From Thalassospiraceae bacterium (lineage in GTDB: Bacteria; Pseudomonadota; Alphaproteobacteria; Rhodospirillales; Magnetovibrionaceae), in assembly GCA_030638205.1 (NCBI GenBank), contig DAOWFB010000045.1, positions 1-32,551 of the forward strand: a stretch of DNA of 32,551 nt. The letters are read 5' to 3'. The notes under the pieces are model-generated. The model ran no database searches. It saw only the letters and a list, made by a program, of their open reading frames with translations, and was not told the origin of the DNA. Below are positions 14,890 to 23,783 of this stretch, one piece after another. Numbering within the stretch: the stretch's first letter is position 1; each line of letters starts with the position of its first letter. The translations under genes were made by a program, and so were the position numbers.

Positions 14890-15837
14890 TATGGCAGCCG
14901 GGCCAATAACAACCAAAAACAATGGCGGCAAGAAGAACAAAATCATCGGCACGGTAAGTAGGGCCGGTAGGGACGCACCTTTTTTTTCGGCCGCCGCCAT
15001 GCGGTCTTGCCTACGCTCCAACGAAAGAACCTTTAGGGCCTGCCCAACGGGCGTACCATATTTTTCCGACTGTACCAGCGTGGTTGCCAGAGATTTAACC
15101 GCAGGCAGGCCGGTGCGATCGGCAAAGTTCGAATAGGCTTTGTGCCGGTCACCCAGATAGGCAAGCTCGGCAGAGGTTATGCCAAATTCCTGAGCCAGCG
15201 TTGGTGATTTATCTCCGATTTCATCGGTAACGCGATCAAACGCACCTTCAACCGAAAGGCCACCTTCTACGCAAATAACCATAAGGTCGAGCGCATCGGC
15301 AAAGCCGCTATTGAGGTCTTTCTGGCGTTTTTGTGCGCCATTTTTGATGATTGTTGATGGCAGGTAGTAACCAATAGCAAAAGACCCGGCAACAATAAGC
15401 GCCTTGGTGGACATTGGATGTGGAAATTCTTTCCATGCCACAAAAATGATAAACGCGGTTAATGCTGGAAGGCCCAAGCCAAGGGCAACCCTTGCAAAAA
15501 TATAGATAACCAATGCGTTTTGGCTTCTGTAACCGGCCTGAGCCAGCGAAGCTTTTAGATTTTTTGACGAAAGCGCTTCGTCAAGCTTAAGTGCGGCCAG
15601 AATTTTTTTCATCAATTCAACCCGGCCTTGCGATTTACGCTGACGTATTGTCGAGCCTTTGGACTGAAGTCCATCAAGTTGCTGATGTGATAATTGCTCA
15701 CGGGTGCGGGTCACCATTTTGTGCCTGCTTGCCTGCCCCATTCGACTTAGAAACGGAAGGGCAATGGCGGCAACTGTTATTAAGGCACCAGCAGATGCCA
15801 TGATAACGATTAGGGTAGGGACGGGTATTCCAAACAC
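14875..15837 (-). CDS. tadC: Tad inner-membrane platform protein TadC
   Basis: A 320-residue T2SSF-domain protein with an N-terminal membrane helix (about 7-30), the cytoplasmic GspF-like domain containing the DALDLMVICVEGGLSVEGAFDRV signature (about 182-204), and a C-terminal hydrophobic pair of segments. With TadB it forms the inner-membrane platform that couples the CpaF ATPase to pilin insertion. The start is GTG, with GAGG 9 nt upstream inside the end of tadB and a gap of only 4 nt after the tadB stop, so coupling is likely. It is the last gene of the cpaB-tadC operon. Confidence 0.93.
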   Translation of the reverse strand: MFGIPVPTLIVIMASAGALITVAAIALPFLSRMGQASRHKMVTRTREQLSHQQLDGLQSKGSTIRQRKSQGRVELMKKILAALKLDEALSSKNLKASLAQAGYRSQNALVIYIFARVALGLGLPALTAFIIFVAWKEFPHPMSTKALIVAGSFAIGYYLPSTIIKNGAQKRQKDLNSGFADALDLMVICVEGGLSVEGAFDRVTDEIGDKSPTLAQEFGITSAELAYLGDRHKAYSNFADRTGLPAVKSLATTLVQSEKYGTPVGQALKVLSLERRQDRMAAAEKKGASLPALLTVPMILFFLPPLFLVVIGPAAIQIGN

Positions 15838-15841
15838 TATT

Positions 15842-16822
15842 TTACACCTCGAAGTTGATCATTTTCCACATTACGGCAATTCCCATTGCCATCATGCCAA
15901 GGCCAATCCAAATAAGATGGATGCCTTCGTTAAACAAAATTCCCACATAGGCCGGGTTAACTACCGATAACATTAGCAGCACCGCAAAGGGCAGGCTGGC
16001 AATAATCATGGCAGATGATTTTGCCTCTGAACTAAGCGCTTGAATTTTATCCTTTAGTTTCTTGCGGTCGCGCAATACATCGGAAAGGTTTTCTAGGGTA
16101 TCGGCAAGGTTGCCACCTGTTTGACGTTGGATTTGCAGCACAATGGCAAAAAATTTAAATTCAGGAATAGGGATTCTTTTCAATGCACGCTCAAGAATTT
16201 CGTCGATGGTCATGCCTAAGCGTTGGCCTTCTACAATCATGGTGAACTCTTCACCAAGGGGGCCTGTAAATTCGCGTGAAATAATTGCTAACGTTTCACC
16301 AACCGGTAAGCCAGAACGTATGCCGCGGACGATAACATCGATGGCTTCGGCAAAGTGTTTGGTAAAATCTTTTTGTCTGCGACTGGCCAAAATGCCAAGA
16401 AATAATTTAGGCAGCCCAATACCCATTGCGATACCTATGGCTGGAGCAACTAACGGGTTTGCTATTCCTGAAATCAGGAAAAAGATAGTCGCAACAACAC
16501 CGACAACTACGCAAATAATAACAAACACGCTTACTTCCATCTGTACACCAGCCCGCAGCAGGGCATAGGAAATTCTATCACCTAAACCTTCTTTTTTCTT
16601 GGCATCGCCTACATTTTTTACTTTATCTTGAATTCGTTTTTGTCTGCGCGATTCTGCTTTGGCATTAACACCACCGCCACTGGAAAGACTGCCAATGGCG
16701 TCAATACGTTTTTTCATTTTAATGCGTGGCTTCATTACAATAAAAACAACAGATCCCAATGCGGCCATAAATATAAAGCCGAGCACAATAATAATAGATA
16801 ACATTATAACTGTTTGATCCAT
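15842..16822 (-). CDS. tadB: Tad inner-membrane platform protein TadB
   Basis: A 326-residue T2SSF-domain protein, paralogous to TadC. Landmarks: an N-terminal membrane helix (about 7-30), a basic linker, a second membrane pair near 95-145, the EAIDVIVRGIRSGLPVGETLAII signature (about 162-184), QIQRQTGGNLADTLENLSDVLR, and two C-terminal membrane segments. It partners TadC in the pilus platform. The ATG has AGGA about 12 nt upstream. It follows cpaF by 26 bp. Confidence 0.93.
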   Translation of the reverse strand: MDQTVIMLSIIIVLGFIFMAALGSVVFIVMKPRIKMKKRIDAIGSLSSGGGVNAKAESRRQKRIQDKVKNVGDAKKKEGLGDRISYALLRAGVQMEVSVFVIICVVVGVVATIFFLISGIANPLVAPAIGIAMGIGLPKLFLGILASRRQKDFTKHFAEAIDVIVRGIRSGLPVGETLAIISREFTGPLGEEFTMIVEGQRLGMTIDEILERALKRIPIPEFKFFAIVLQIQRQTGGNLADTLENLSDVLRDRKKLKDKIQALSSEAKSSAMIIASLPFAVLLMLSVVNPAYVGILFNEGIHLIWIGLGMMAMGIAVMWKMINFEV

Positions 16823-16848
16823 GACTTAGCTAAGTCCTGTTATTTTAA

Positions 16849-18348
16849 TTAAACGTTTTGTTGGAGGGCTTCTGCCAGTTTGCGCTCAAGGCCATAATAT
16901 TTAGCCTTTTCCCAGAACGTTGGGCGCAAACCAGAAAATTTATGTCTGCCGGTAATTTTACCGTTTGAATCTTCGCCTTCAATTTCATAAACACAAAGAT
17001 CTTGCAGGGTTATGATATCGCCCTCCATGCCGACAACCTCTGTCAGGTGGGTAATTTTACGCGAACCATCACGAAGACGAGAAGCCTGAATAATAATATT
17101 AACCGCACCAGATATTTGTTCGCGCATGGCACGGGATGGCAGGTTATAACCGCCCATCATAATCATGTTTTCAACACGGCTAATTGCTTCGCGTGGGTTG
17201 TTTGCGTGAATGGTTCCCATTGAACCATCGTGACCAGTGTTCATGGCTTGCAATAAATCAAACGCTTCGGGGCCACGAACCTCACCAACGATGATGCGTT
17301 CAGGGCGCATACGCAGGCAGTTTTTTACCAACTCGCGCATGGATACCTCACCCTTGCCCTCAAGGTTTGGTGGGCGGGTTTCAAGGCGTACCACATGCGG
17401 TTGCTGCAGTTGCAGTTCGGCCGAATCTTCGCATGTAATAATACGTTCTGATGGGTCAATGTGGCCGGTCATGCAGTTAAGCAGAGTTGTTTTGCCGGAA
17501 CCGGTACCGCCTGAAATTAGCGTGTTCAGCCTAATTTCTGAAACAACCTCCATTACGGTTTTAAGCTCAGGGGTAATAGAGCCAAACTGCTGAAGGTTTT
17601 CTAGCGTTAGCTTATCTTTTTTAAATTTACGAATGGTAAGTGCGGTTCCGTCAATTGCCAGCGGTGGCGCAATAACGTTAACACGCGAACCATCAGCTAA
17701 ACGGGCATCGCAAATGGGGCTTGCTTCATCAACGCGCCTACCCACGGCAGACACGATGCGTTGGCATATGTTCATTAATTGTGCCTGATCGCGGAACTTG
17801 ATGGATGTTTGCTCCATTTTTCCGTCAACTTCGATGTAAACAACATCAGGCCCGTTGACCATCAAGTCAGCAATATCGTCGCGTGCCAGCAGGGGTTCTA
17901 TGGGGCCAAGGCCAAGAACATCGTTGCAAATATCATCTATTACCAACTGCTGTTCTGGCATACTAAGGACAAGGCCACGCATGGAAATGATTTCACTGAC
18001 CATGTCGTTGATTTCTTCGCGAACTTGCTCGGGCGTTAGTGCGCTAAGTTCAGAAAGATCAACCGCCTCCATAAGGTCGTTAAATACATTGACCTTGATT
18101 GTATCCAGCTTTTCTTTGCCTTCTGCGCTTATGTCTTTTTTAGAGCTTTGTGGTTCAGCACCAGGTGTTGGGGCGGCTGGTTTGGACGCAGGTTTTGCAG
18201 CCGGCTCTTTTTTGTCTTTTGCTGACGTTGATTGCCTTGGTTCTTCTTTAGGGGCTGGAGCTGGTTTTGGCGTAGCACCACTACCGCCAGCACCGAAACC
18301 TTTCGATGCTGCACCGCCAGATTGAGGTGTACCGCGTTTACCAAACAT
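16849..18348 (-). CDS. cpaF: Tad pilus assembly/secretion ATPase CpaF (TadA)
   Basis: A 499-residue secretion ATPase of the PilT/VirB11-like superfamily. The first about 75 residues are a Pro/Ala/Lys/Ser-rich disordered tail. The N-terminal domain follows (about 80-240), then the Walker A loop GGTGSGKTT (280-288), the Asp-box region ITCEDSAELQL (304-314), the Walker B RIIVGEVRGPE (351-361), and the His-box GHDGSMGTIHAN (372-383). All catalytic landmarks are intact. It should hexamerise at the inner membrane and power pilus extension. It sits between cpaE and tadB in the minus-strand operon. Confidence 0.96.
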   Translation of the reverse strand: MFGKRGTPQSGGAASKGFGAGGSGATPKPAPAPKEEPRQSTSAKDKKEPAAKPASKPAAPTPGAEPQSSKKDISAEGKEKLDTIKVNVFNDLMEAVDLSELSALTPEQVREEINDMVSEIISMRGLVLSMPEQQLVIDDICNDVLGLGPIEPLLARDDIADLMVNGPDVVYIEVDGKMEQTSIKFRDQAQLMNICQRIVSAVGRRVDEASPICDARLADGSRVNVIAPPLAIDGTALTIRKFKKDKLTLENLQQFGSITPELKTVMEVVSEIRLNTLISGGTGSGKTTLLNCMTGHIDPSERIITCEDSAELQLQQPHVVRLETRPPNLEGKGEVSMRELVKNCLRMRPERIIVGEVRGPEAFDLLQAMNTGHDGSMGTIHANNPREAISRVENMIMMGGYNLPSRAMREQISGAVNIIIQASRLRDGSRKITHLTEVVGMEGDIITLQDLCVYEIEGEDSNGKITGRHKFSGLRPTFWEKAKYYGLERKLAEALQQNV

Positions 18349-18391
18349 CCTTAAATATTTCCCTTAGCCAATAAATTATATTGGCTGTTAA

Positions 18392-19594
18392 TTATTTTTT
18401 CTTAAATAGTGAGCTAAAAAGCCCACCTTTTTCTTTTGCTGTACCTATTCCTTTGCTTGCGTCTTCTTTGGATTTACCGCTAACCAATTTAGCAAGCTCA
18501 GATATTGCAGAAGTCGCCTTGGAGCGCGACCTTAATGGTTCGCCATTGTTCATGGCGGCGGAGAACGCATCAGGATCATAAGGAATAGATATGGATGGGG
18601 CTATTGCCAGAACATCACGGAATTCCTTGTTTTTGATTTCACCTTTTTTGATTTGTCCTGTGCGGTTAAGCACAAGATTAATCGGCGCATCCACGCCACG
18701 ATGTGGAGATAAAAATTCAACAATGTTTTTACCATCGCGAAGATTGTAAAGATCAGGCGTGCCGACAAGTATGGTTTCATCAGCATCAACCAATACGTCC
18801 TGTACCCAGTTATTCCATATATGCGGAAGATCAAGCACCACGTATGATGCCATTTGCTTTACCAAACCAAGAACCGGTTCCAGATTTGCCATTGATATTT
18901 CCACACCGGTTCCAAGTGACCCGGGGGAAGAAAGCACCGAAACATTTTCCGTACATTTTTCCAAAAAGCGTGTCAGCAGAACCTCGTCAATGCTGCCTGA
19001 TTGCGCAAGCGCATCAACAATTGTGCTTTGTGGTTGAATGTTAAAATTAAGCGCCGCCGTGCCATAGTGTATATCCAAATCAACAATAATAACGTCATCT
19101 TTGGATATATTTGCAAGCTCAACCGCGACGTTGTGTGCAATTACACTACTGCCAACACCACCACGAATACCGGCAACTGCGACTACCCGGCTTTTATCCG
19201 ATTGTTGTTTATCGACAAATGCAGCCATAACCGCCGCCTTGAGATCTTCTTCATCCGGGACGCCAACAAAGTACTGGCTGATGCCCTGATCAATAAGGGT
19301 TTTAAACAGATTTACATCGTTTTCCGCACCGACAAGTATTACCCGCGTTCCGGGTGCGCAAACATCTGCCAGCCCACTTAGTTCATCGAATAAGCTATCG
19401 CCCTTGGCTGTGGTCTCGATAATAAGCAATTCCGGAGTTGAGTTGGAACTAAGATGCTCAACAGCACCTTTGGCCCCCCCATCATGAACCGCTATGGTCG
19501 AGCGTAGGAACAAACGATCTCCCTTGAGAGATTCAACTAAGCTTCCAAGTTCTGGTGAAAGAACGAAGGCACCAATATTAATCCTGAGGATCAA
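18392..19594 (-). CDS. cpaE: pilus localisation protein CpaE (TadZ)
   Basis: A 400-residue protein with an atypical receiver-like N-terminal domain (about 1-125) and a MinD/ParA-like ATPase domain (about 135-380). The deviant Walker A reads AGIRGGVGSS (141-150), with Arg in place of the usual Lys of KGG, as in other TadZ proteins; VIIVDLDIHYG matches the Walker A-prime/switch region. TadZ/CpaE marks the polar site of pilus assembly. The start is TTG, with a near-perfect GGGAGGT 4 nt upstream and no competing ATG. It lies 52 bp after cpaD and 43 bp before cpaF. Confidence 0.93.
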   Translation of the reverse strand: MILRINIGAFVLSPELGSLVESLKGDRLFLRSTIAVHDGGAKGAVEHLSSNSTPELLIIETTAKGDSLFDELSGLADVCAPGTRVILVGAENDVNLFKTLIDQGISQYFVGVPDEEDLKAAVMAAFVDKQQSDKSRVVAVAGIRGGVGSSVIAHNVAVELANISKDDVIIVDLDIHYGTAALNFNIQPQSTIVDALAQSGSIDEVLLTRFLEKCTENVSVLSSPGSLGTGVEISMANLEPVLGLVKQMASYVVLDLPHIWNNWVQDVLVDADETILVGTPDLYNLRDGKNIVEFLSPHRGVDAPINLVLNRTGQIKKGEIKNKEFRDVLAIAPSISIPYDPDAFSAAMNNGEPLRSRSKATSAISELAKLVSGKSKEDASKGIGTAKEKGGLFSSLFKKK

Positions 19595-19646
19595 GCGAAC
19601 CTCCCTTTAGATGTTATGTTGTTAAATTCAAAATACATTTTCTGCC

Positions 19647-20279
19647 TCATTGAGCCGTAGTAGTGGTTGCAGCACCTGCAGGCGCACGGTATGCGTCTAT
19701 GGCGGCGTCGCTTTTAGGCGCGCTTCCACCGCTTATTGGTTGTGACTGAATTAGGTCGCCAGGATCTGAAACCGTAAGTCCCATATTGCGCCTGTTAGCA
19801 CAGCCAAAATTATCATATGGCAGGTTGGATGGGTTGAACGCATCGTTGTTCGACCAATTGCCGCATTCGGGAACAATGGCAGCATTTGCGGTGAAGCTTA
19901 AAATAGCATTTGGCGCAGGAATTGCTGCGTCTGAAATGAAATTAAGTTCACCTGCAGTAAATCCATTTGCGGTTAGAACCGCGCTTGCCTCAATCGGGGT
20001 AACTGTTTCAACCGTTACCTGTGTGCGACCACGCCCGACATAATCACGCAAGAAGCTTTTGAAGCGACGTGCATCGTCGCTGTTTAGCTGGGTACCACTT
20101 TCAGGCAGCGATATTGTAATGCTTATCTGCTCACGCGTTACCTGAATGGGGTGCGCTTCGTTGAAATTGCCTGTATCTGAAATGCTAGTTTCTGCACAGC
20201 CTGAAACTGATGCGGCAACTGCAGCAATAACAGCAAGAAAGCGAACAGACGAGATGAATGATTTATTTTTTAATGTCAT
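19647..20279 (-). CDS. cpaD: Tad pilus lipoprotein CpaD
   Basis: A 210-residue lipoprotein with a signal peptide ending in the lipobox VSGC (Cys28). The body holds the family-like LNSDDARRFKSFLRDYVGRG segment (about 65-84) and a CpaD-type C-terminal region with NFGCANRRNMGLTVSDPGDL, near the end of which lies a conserved Cys-Ala-Asn-Arg. CpaD is an outer-membrane factor needed for stability of the CpaC secretin. It starts 6 bp after the cpaC stop, with GGAG spanning that stop and spaced 9 nt from the ATG, so translation is probably coupled. The tail ends in a Thr/Ala-rich run. Confidence 0.88.
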   Translation of the reverse strand: MTLKNKSFISSVRFLAVIAAVAASVSGCAETSISDTGNFNEAHPIQVTREQISITISLPESGTQLNSDDARRFKSFLRDYVGRGRTQVTVETVTPIEASAVLTANGFTAGELNFISDAAIPAPNAILSFTANAAIVPECGNWSNNDAFNPSNLPYDNFGCANRRNMGLTVSDPGDLIQSQPISGGSAPKSDAAIDAYRAPAGAATTTTAQ

Positions 20280-20285
20280 TGTCGC

Positions 20286-21731
20286 TTACTCCATAATATA
20301 GCCGTAGGGGCCAGCCAGTGGGGTGGCATAGGGCGGTAACTCACGCTTGGTATAGGTTTTATGCAAACGACCAAGAAGATAAAAATCAATGTCAGAGGCG
20401 GGGGCAAAACCATCGGTTGGTAGTGCCAGCCTGTTTGCATTGCCAACTGATTTAGCAAGATAGGCCGTCATGGTTATTACCAGTTCGGTTTCTTCGCTTT
20501 GGAATGCCTCGCTTCTAAATAGCGCACCTAGTACAGGAAGGTCTTTAAGGCCGGGAACGCCATATACATTGTTGGATACGTCATTTTGTATTAGCCCGGC
20601 CATGTAAAGGGTTCCGCCGCTGGGCAGATCAACTGTGGTGGAGGTTGTCTTTTCCGTTAGACCGGGAACGCCATTAACGGTAACTGCCGGATCAATATCG
20701 CTTACCGTGGTTCTGACAACAAGATGGATGCGGCCTTTGTCCAGTACGGTTGGGGTAAAATCAAGCCCAATACCATAAGGTATCATTGAGGTTGCAACAT
20801 TGCCGTTGGAATCTAGCGACGGTACCGGGATCGAACCACCGGCCAAGAACGAGGCGGCTTCACCCGATTGCGCGGTTAGCGTTGGTTCGGCCAAAGTTTT
20901 GGCCATGCCTTGTTTTTCCAAAATATCGAATGTAACTGGGCCCAGAGCCGCCATGCCAGTGTTTATTAAACCACCGGTAAGAAAACTTGCGTTGGAAAGA
21001 AAGCTTGCCCCAGTCCCAGATGTGGCAAAGCTTATGCCACGGCTTCCTGCGGCACCCAGTGCATCAATACCAACATTAACCCCCAGCTGTTTAAGGGCTG
21101 TGCGTTTTATTTCCGCAATGCGAACCTGCATTATAACCTGCTGGCTGCCTAATATTTCGATAGAATTTGTTATATCGTCGGGGTTAGCAACAAAACCGTT
21201 GGCAATATCCACAGCCTTGGCTGATGCTACGGCAGAGCGAACGTACCCTTTAAGGAAAACTTTATTGCGGTGAACAACAACATCTATATTTTCATCGGGC
21301 ATCATGTCGCGTAACGCTGATTTTATGCTGTTGCCGTCCATGCCAACCTCAATATTTGCTTCAAATACAACGTTGCCACGAGAGTTGGTAATGAACATGA
21401 AGGTAGAACCAATGGCTCGACCAATGATGTAGGCGTTGTTTCCGGTAACCGTGTTGCGTTTAGGAAGACGTATCAGTTCTGCAACGCCGGGTTGGCCGAA
21501 GTGAACTTCATTAATAAAGCTGGGAACATTGACCGGGGTGCTTTTGTTCAGGTTTGCCTGCAACGTTATCGGTTGATCGCCAGATTTCCATGCAGCCTGC
21601 GGTGCGGCTTTTACATTTGATTTTGTAGTCGCTGCCGATCTGCTGGGAACTTCCTGCGCAAGCGATAAGTTGGCGGTCAATACCGCTACCGTCGCAACTG
21701 CTGAAAAAAGTTTAACAATATTTAGTTTCAT
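20286..21731 (-). CDS. cpaC: Tad outer-membrane secretin CpaC (RcpA)
   Basis: From ATG 21731 the product is 481 residues with a standard signal peptide (MKLNIVKLFSAVATVAVLTANLSLAQ). AAGGAA lies upstream; an ORF extension of 13 codons further upstream would put basic residues before the signal and is unlikely. Domains: N-terminal pilus/BON-like region (about 45-190) with VFLKGYVRS, then the secretin domain (about 240-460) with VPGLTEKTTSTTVDLPSGGTL and the LPVLGALFRS signature. It forms the outer-membrane channel for the Flp pilus, with CpaD and CpaB as partners. Confidence 0.94.
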   Translation of the reverse strand: MKLNIVKLFSAVATVAVLTANLSLAQEVPSRSAATTKSNVKAAPQAAWKSGDQPITLQANLNKSTPVNVPSFINEVHFGQPGVAELIRLPKRNTVTGNNAYIIGRAIGSTFMFITNSRGNVVFEANIEVGMDGNSIKSALRDMMPDENIDVVVHRNKVFLKGYVRSAVASAKAVDIANGFVANPDDITNSIEILGSQQVIMQVRIAEIKRTALKQLGVNVGIDALGAAGSRGISFATSGTGASFLSNASFLTGGLINTGMAALGPVTFDILEKQGMAKTLAEPTLTAQSGEAASFLAGGSIPVPSLDSNGNVATSMIPYGIGLDFTPTVLDKGRIHLVVRTTVSDIDPAVTVNGVPGLTEKTTSTTVDLPSGGTLYMAGLIQNDVSNNVYGVPGLKDLPVLGALFRSEAFQSEETELVITMTAYLAKSVGNANRLALPTDGFAPASDIDFYLLGRLHKTYTKRELPPYATPLAGPYGYIME

Positions 21732-21760
21732 AATAATCAATTTCCTTGGTCGCCAGTCAT

Positions 21761-21794
21761 TTTTTGCCAATTAGTTTTTGCCAATTAGTTTTTG
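21761..21794. repeat. 14-bp tandem repeat between cpaB and cpaC
   Basis: TTTTTGCCAATTAG occurs at 21761-21774 and 21775-21788, with a partial third copy TTTTTG (21789-21794). It fills almost half of the 71-bp gap between cpaB and cpaC. Confidence 0.9.
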
Positions 21795-21802
21795 TTTGTT
21801 GG

Positions 21803-22735
21803 CTATTTGAAGACCTTTATTTTAGCAGATGGCTGTCTAGCCGGTTGAGATTGAACAGGTTTTACCACGCTTGTTGAGATGTCTTTAGTTTTAGTTGTTG
21901 TTGCGGTGCGCCTGCCATCAAGCACAGCATCAAGCGAAGAAAGGGTTGGGCTTACTTCTATGTCGGTGGTGTATCCTGGGCCTTGCCCTTTAGGATAACT
22001 GTCCACACTTTCAAGCGGACGTAACAAAATAGACAGATCACCCATTTTTCGTGCAGTAATTATTTTTTCTGCTTGTTTAGGGGTAACTTCAAGAAGAACT
22101 TCCAGCACTGCAGGGGCGGGGGTGCCAGATGGAGCTGGACCCACATTGCCGTTAACGGCAATAACCAAAATATCGTTCATTATTACTTCGGTTACTCTGT
22201 TCATTAACGGAAGATCGGCATCAGGGCTTTTGTTTGTCAATGCCTGCTTGAGAAGCGTGTGTCCCAACAAAACATCGACCCTATCACCGGGAAGGATAAA
22301 CCCACCAGAAGCGGTTTGTTTGTTAACGGCTATTATTACTGCACGCATTCCAGGTTTTATTGCCCCTGGCATGAAGCCACCATTTTTTGGTGAATACAAT
22401 TTGCGTCTGATAATCGGATCGCCCTTGAAGAATGTGCCGCGAACAACATTTTTTTCTTTTTCAAGATCACCAACAGGATCTTCGCTGGATTGTTCGGTTA
22501 TAAAGTCATCGTTTAAGCTGTCTTCGGGCCAACCCTGCCAGCTAACGTTACTTGCATTAATTAATGTTCCAGGAGGAAGGTCGATATTGGCAACCATAAC
22601 CTTGATTCCAGTCTCCTTCGGCGCTTGCGCGGCGATGCTTGCTTCTTGTGTGCTGAGATAGTTGCTCAGTAGGTATGCGGTACCGCCGGCAAGAAATACT
22701 GCAGCAACAATTAATCCTATTACAATGGCTCTCAT
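21803..22735 (-). CDS. cpaB: Flp pilus assembly protein CpaB (RcpC)
   Basis: A 310-residue periplasmic protein anchored by an N-terminal membrane helix (about 4-26, IVIGLIVAAVFLAGGTAYLL). A SAF-like domain follows (about 44-115) with IKVMVANIDLPPGTLINASNV and GDPIIRRKLY. Then comes the RcpC-type domain with MRAVIIAVNKQTASGGFILPGDRVDVLL (about 129-156) and LLEVTPKQAEKI. The C-terminus is a polar, Thr/Lys/Gln-rich tail. It is first in the cpaB-tadC operon. The region upstream shows no obvious Crp-type palindrome, unlike tadG. Confidence 0.92.
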   Translation of the reverse strand: MRAIVIGLIVAAVFLAGGTAYLLSNYLSTQEASIAAQAPKETGIKVMVANIDLPPGTLINASNVSWQGWPEDSLNDDFITEQSSEDPVGDLEKEKNVVRGTFFKGDPIIRRKLYSPKNGGFMPGAIKPGMRAVIIAVNKQTASGGFILPGDRVDVLLGHTLLKQALTNKSPDADLPLMNRVTEVIMNDILVIAVNGNVGPAPSGTPAPAVLEVLLEVTPKQAEKIITARKMGDLSILLRPLESVDSYPKGQGPGYTTDIEVSPTLSSLDAVLDGRRTATTTKTKDISTSVVKPVQSQPARQPSAKIKVFK

Positions 22736-23145
22736 GTGTGTTGTCCGAACCTTGATTTATTATCCGGATTATTTATTCACCGGAATTAGTTTATTTTAAG
22801 CGCACCATTTAAAACTATTAGCTCTAAAACTCCTTAGCTCTAAAACCGTTGGCTCGCCGTTTAATTGATTTTTCTGACCGATTATTCCCGGACAGCAGAT
22901 CTATCCTTAAATGCCTAAATATTCTGAGCTATATGATAATCATCTCCCTGAATAGAAAAATCCCTTTCCTTTCAGGGCATAACAGCAACTTTTTAGCACA
23001 TAAGGCAGCATTTTTGGCAAAAATTTTCTTAAATACCGCCAGTTTAATTCATATAACCCCTAAATCATGCCCCGGAAGCATTGTCCATGCTATGATTTAA
23101 GTGCCACACAAGGTCTTTATATACCCTTCCTTGAAAGAGTTAGTG
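22736..23145. other. 410-bp region between divergent cpaB and the DUF6166-like gene
   Basis: No convincing gene is present. It should hold the cpaB operon promoter on the minus strand and that of the plus-strand neighbour. Visible structure: a 13-bp direct repeat (22818-22846), and an inverted repeat TAAATCAT/ATGATTTA (23061-23068 and 23092-23099) with a 23-nt loop just before the plus-strand gene. I could not assign a sigma-70 promoter with confidence. A plus-strand open frame at 22849-23100 lacks protein-like composition. Confidence 0.4.
22818..22846. repeat. 13-bp direct repeat upstream of cpaB
   Basis: TTAGCTCTAAAAC occurs exactly at 22818-22830 and 22834-22846, a period of 16 bp. Lying 83 bp before the cpaB start, it could be a pair of same-face regulator sites or another of the short tandem duplications seen through this window. 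Confidence 0.75.
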
Positions 23146-23499
23146 ATGTCAATCTACACCGGTAAGCGCGATGGAAAAGTGATAAGTGTCACTGTTGATG
23201 GGGTTTTTCTCGACCCTAGAACAGATATCAGGGGCCTGTCTTCTGATGGCTTTGAGTGGGGCTATGTGGGCTCTGGGCCTTATCAGCTTGCTTTGGCCAT
23301 GCTCGCAAATCACTTCGATAATGATAAGCTGGCACTAGGCAATTACAGGTCTTTTTGTGAAACTAAGGTAATTCGCTTTGATAGCGAAGGCTGGATCATG
23401 GAAAGCGATGAAATTGATGCCGCCCTTGAGGGAGTTATTGAGGTGGATATGACCTTGGAAGAATTGTTAAATAAAGCTCGAGGCATTGTAATAGACTGA
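23146..23499 (+). CDS. DUF6166-like protein
   Basis: From ATG 23146 the product is 117 residues, beginning MSIYTGKRDGKVISVTVDG. An upstream in-frame GTG at 23101 would add 15 residues without family character. The pattern VDG.FLDPR.D..GLSSDGFEWGYVGSGPYQLALAMLANHF (core 16-52) matches my recollection of DUF6166, small proteins of unknown role with a GFEWGY.GSGP.QLALA core. The C-terminus is acidic. It stands alone, divergent from cpaB. Function unknown. Confidence 0.65.
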   Translation: MSIYTGKRDGKVISVTVDGVFLDPRTDIRGLSSDGFEWGYVGSGPYQLALAMLANHFDNDKLALGNYRSFCETKVIRFDSEGWIMESDEIDAALEGVIEVDMTLEELLNKARGIVID

Positions 23500-23537
23500 A
23501 TTTAAACAATAAATCCATCCTATAATAGTATGTTTTC

Positions 23538-23580
23538 TGTGATATGGGTCACTTCGCTGGGCTCGCATTGGTGCTATTTA
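23538..23580 (+). promoter_or_regulatory. candidate Crp-type operator upstream of a small ORF
   Basis: TGTGA-TATGGG-TCACT (23538-23553) matches the Crp consensus at 9 of 10 half-site positions. TATTTA (23575-23580), a weak 3/6 -10, has its centre 32 bp from the operator centre. A transcript from here would start about 32 nt before the 48-codon ORF at 23619. The operator is good; the promoter assignment is weak. Confidence 0.4.
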
Positions 23581-23618
23581 TGTAACCCAAGATGCAGAGA
23601 CTAAGGATGGACGGTTAA

Positions 23619-23765
23619 ATGGCAATTTATGGATCAGTTTGGGCTATGTGGAGCCAGCTTTTTAGCGCAATTCCCTATGGCGACCCATGGGTAGCCTCCT
23701 TTGCCGCAGTTTTTGCCATGATGGCGGCCGGAAAGGCCGTAAAAATTATCATGGAATATACGTAA
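23619..23765 (+). CDS. 48-residue small hydrophobic protein
   Basis: A short frame with ATG preceded by AAGGATGG at about 10 nt. The product begins MAIYGSVWAMWSQLFSAI, continues with PYGDPWVASFAAVFAMMAAG, and ends KAVKIIMEYT. It is Trp/Met/Ala-rich and probably a membrane or membrane-associated peptide. I do not recognise a family. It has a Crp-type site upstream and the convergent GT-C gene 18 bp downstream. Support comes from the ribosome-binding site, composition and operator, not homology. Confidence 0.5.
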   Translation: MAIYGSVWAMWSQLFSAIPYGDPWVASFAAVFAMMAAGKAVKIIMEYT

Positions 23766-23783
23766 AAACTAATATTCCCTTAC

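Noticed and set aside
22849..23100. 83-codon plus-strand frame upstream of the DUF6166-like gene
   Set aside because: No ribosome-binding site, no family resemblance, and it lies in the presumed cpaB control region.
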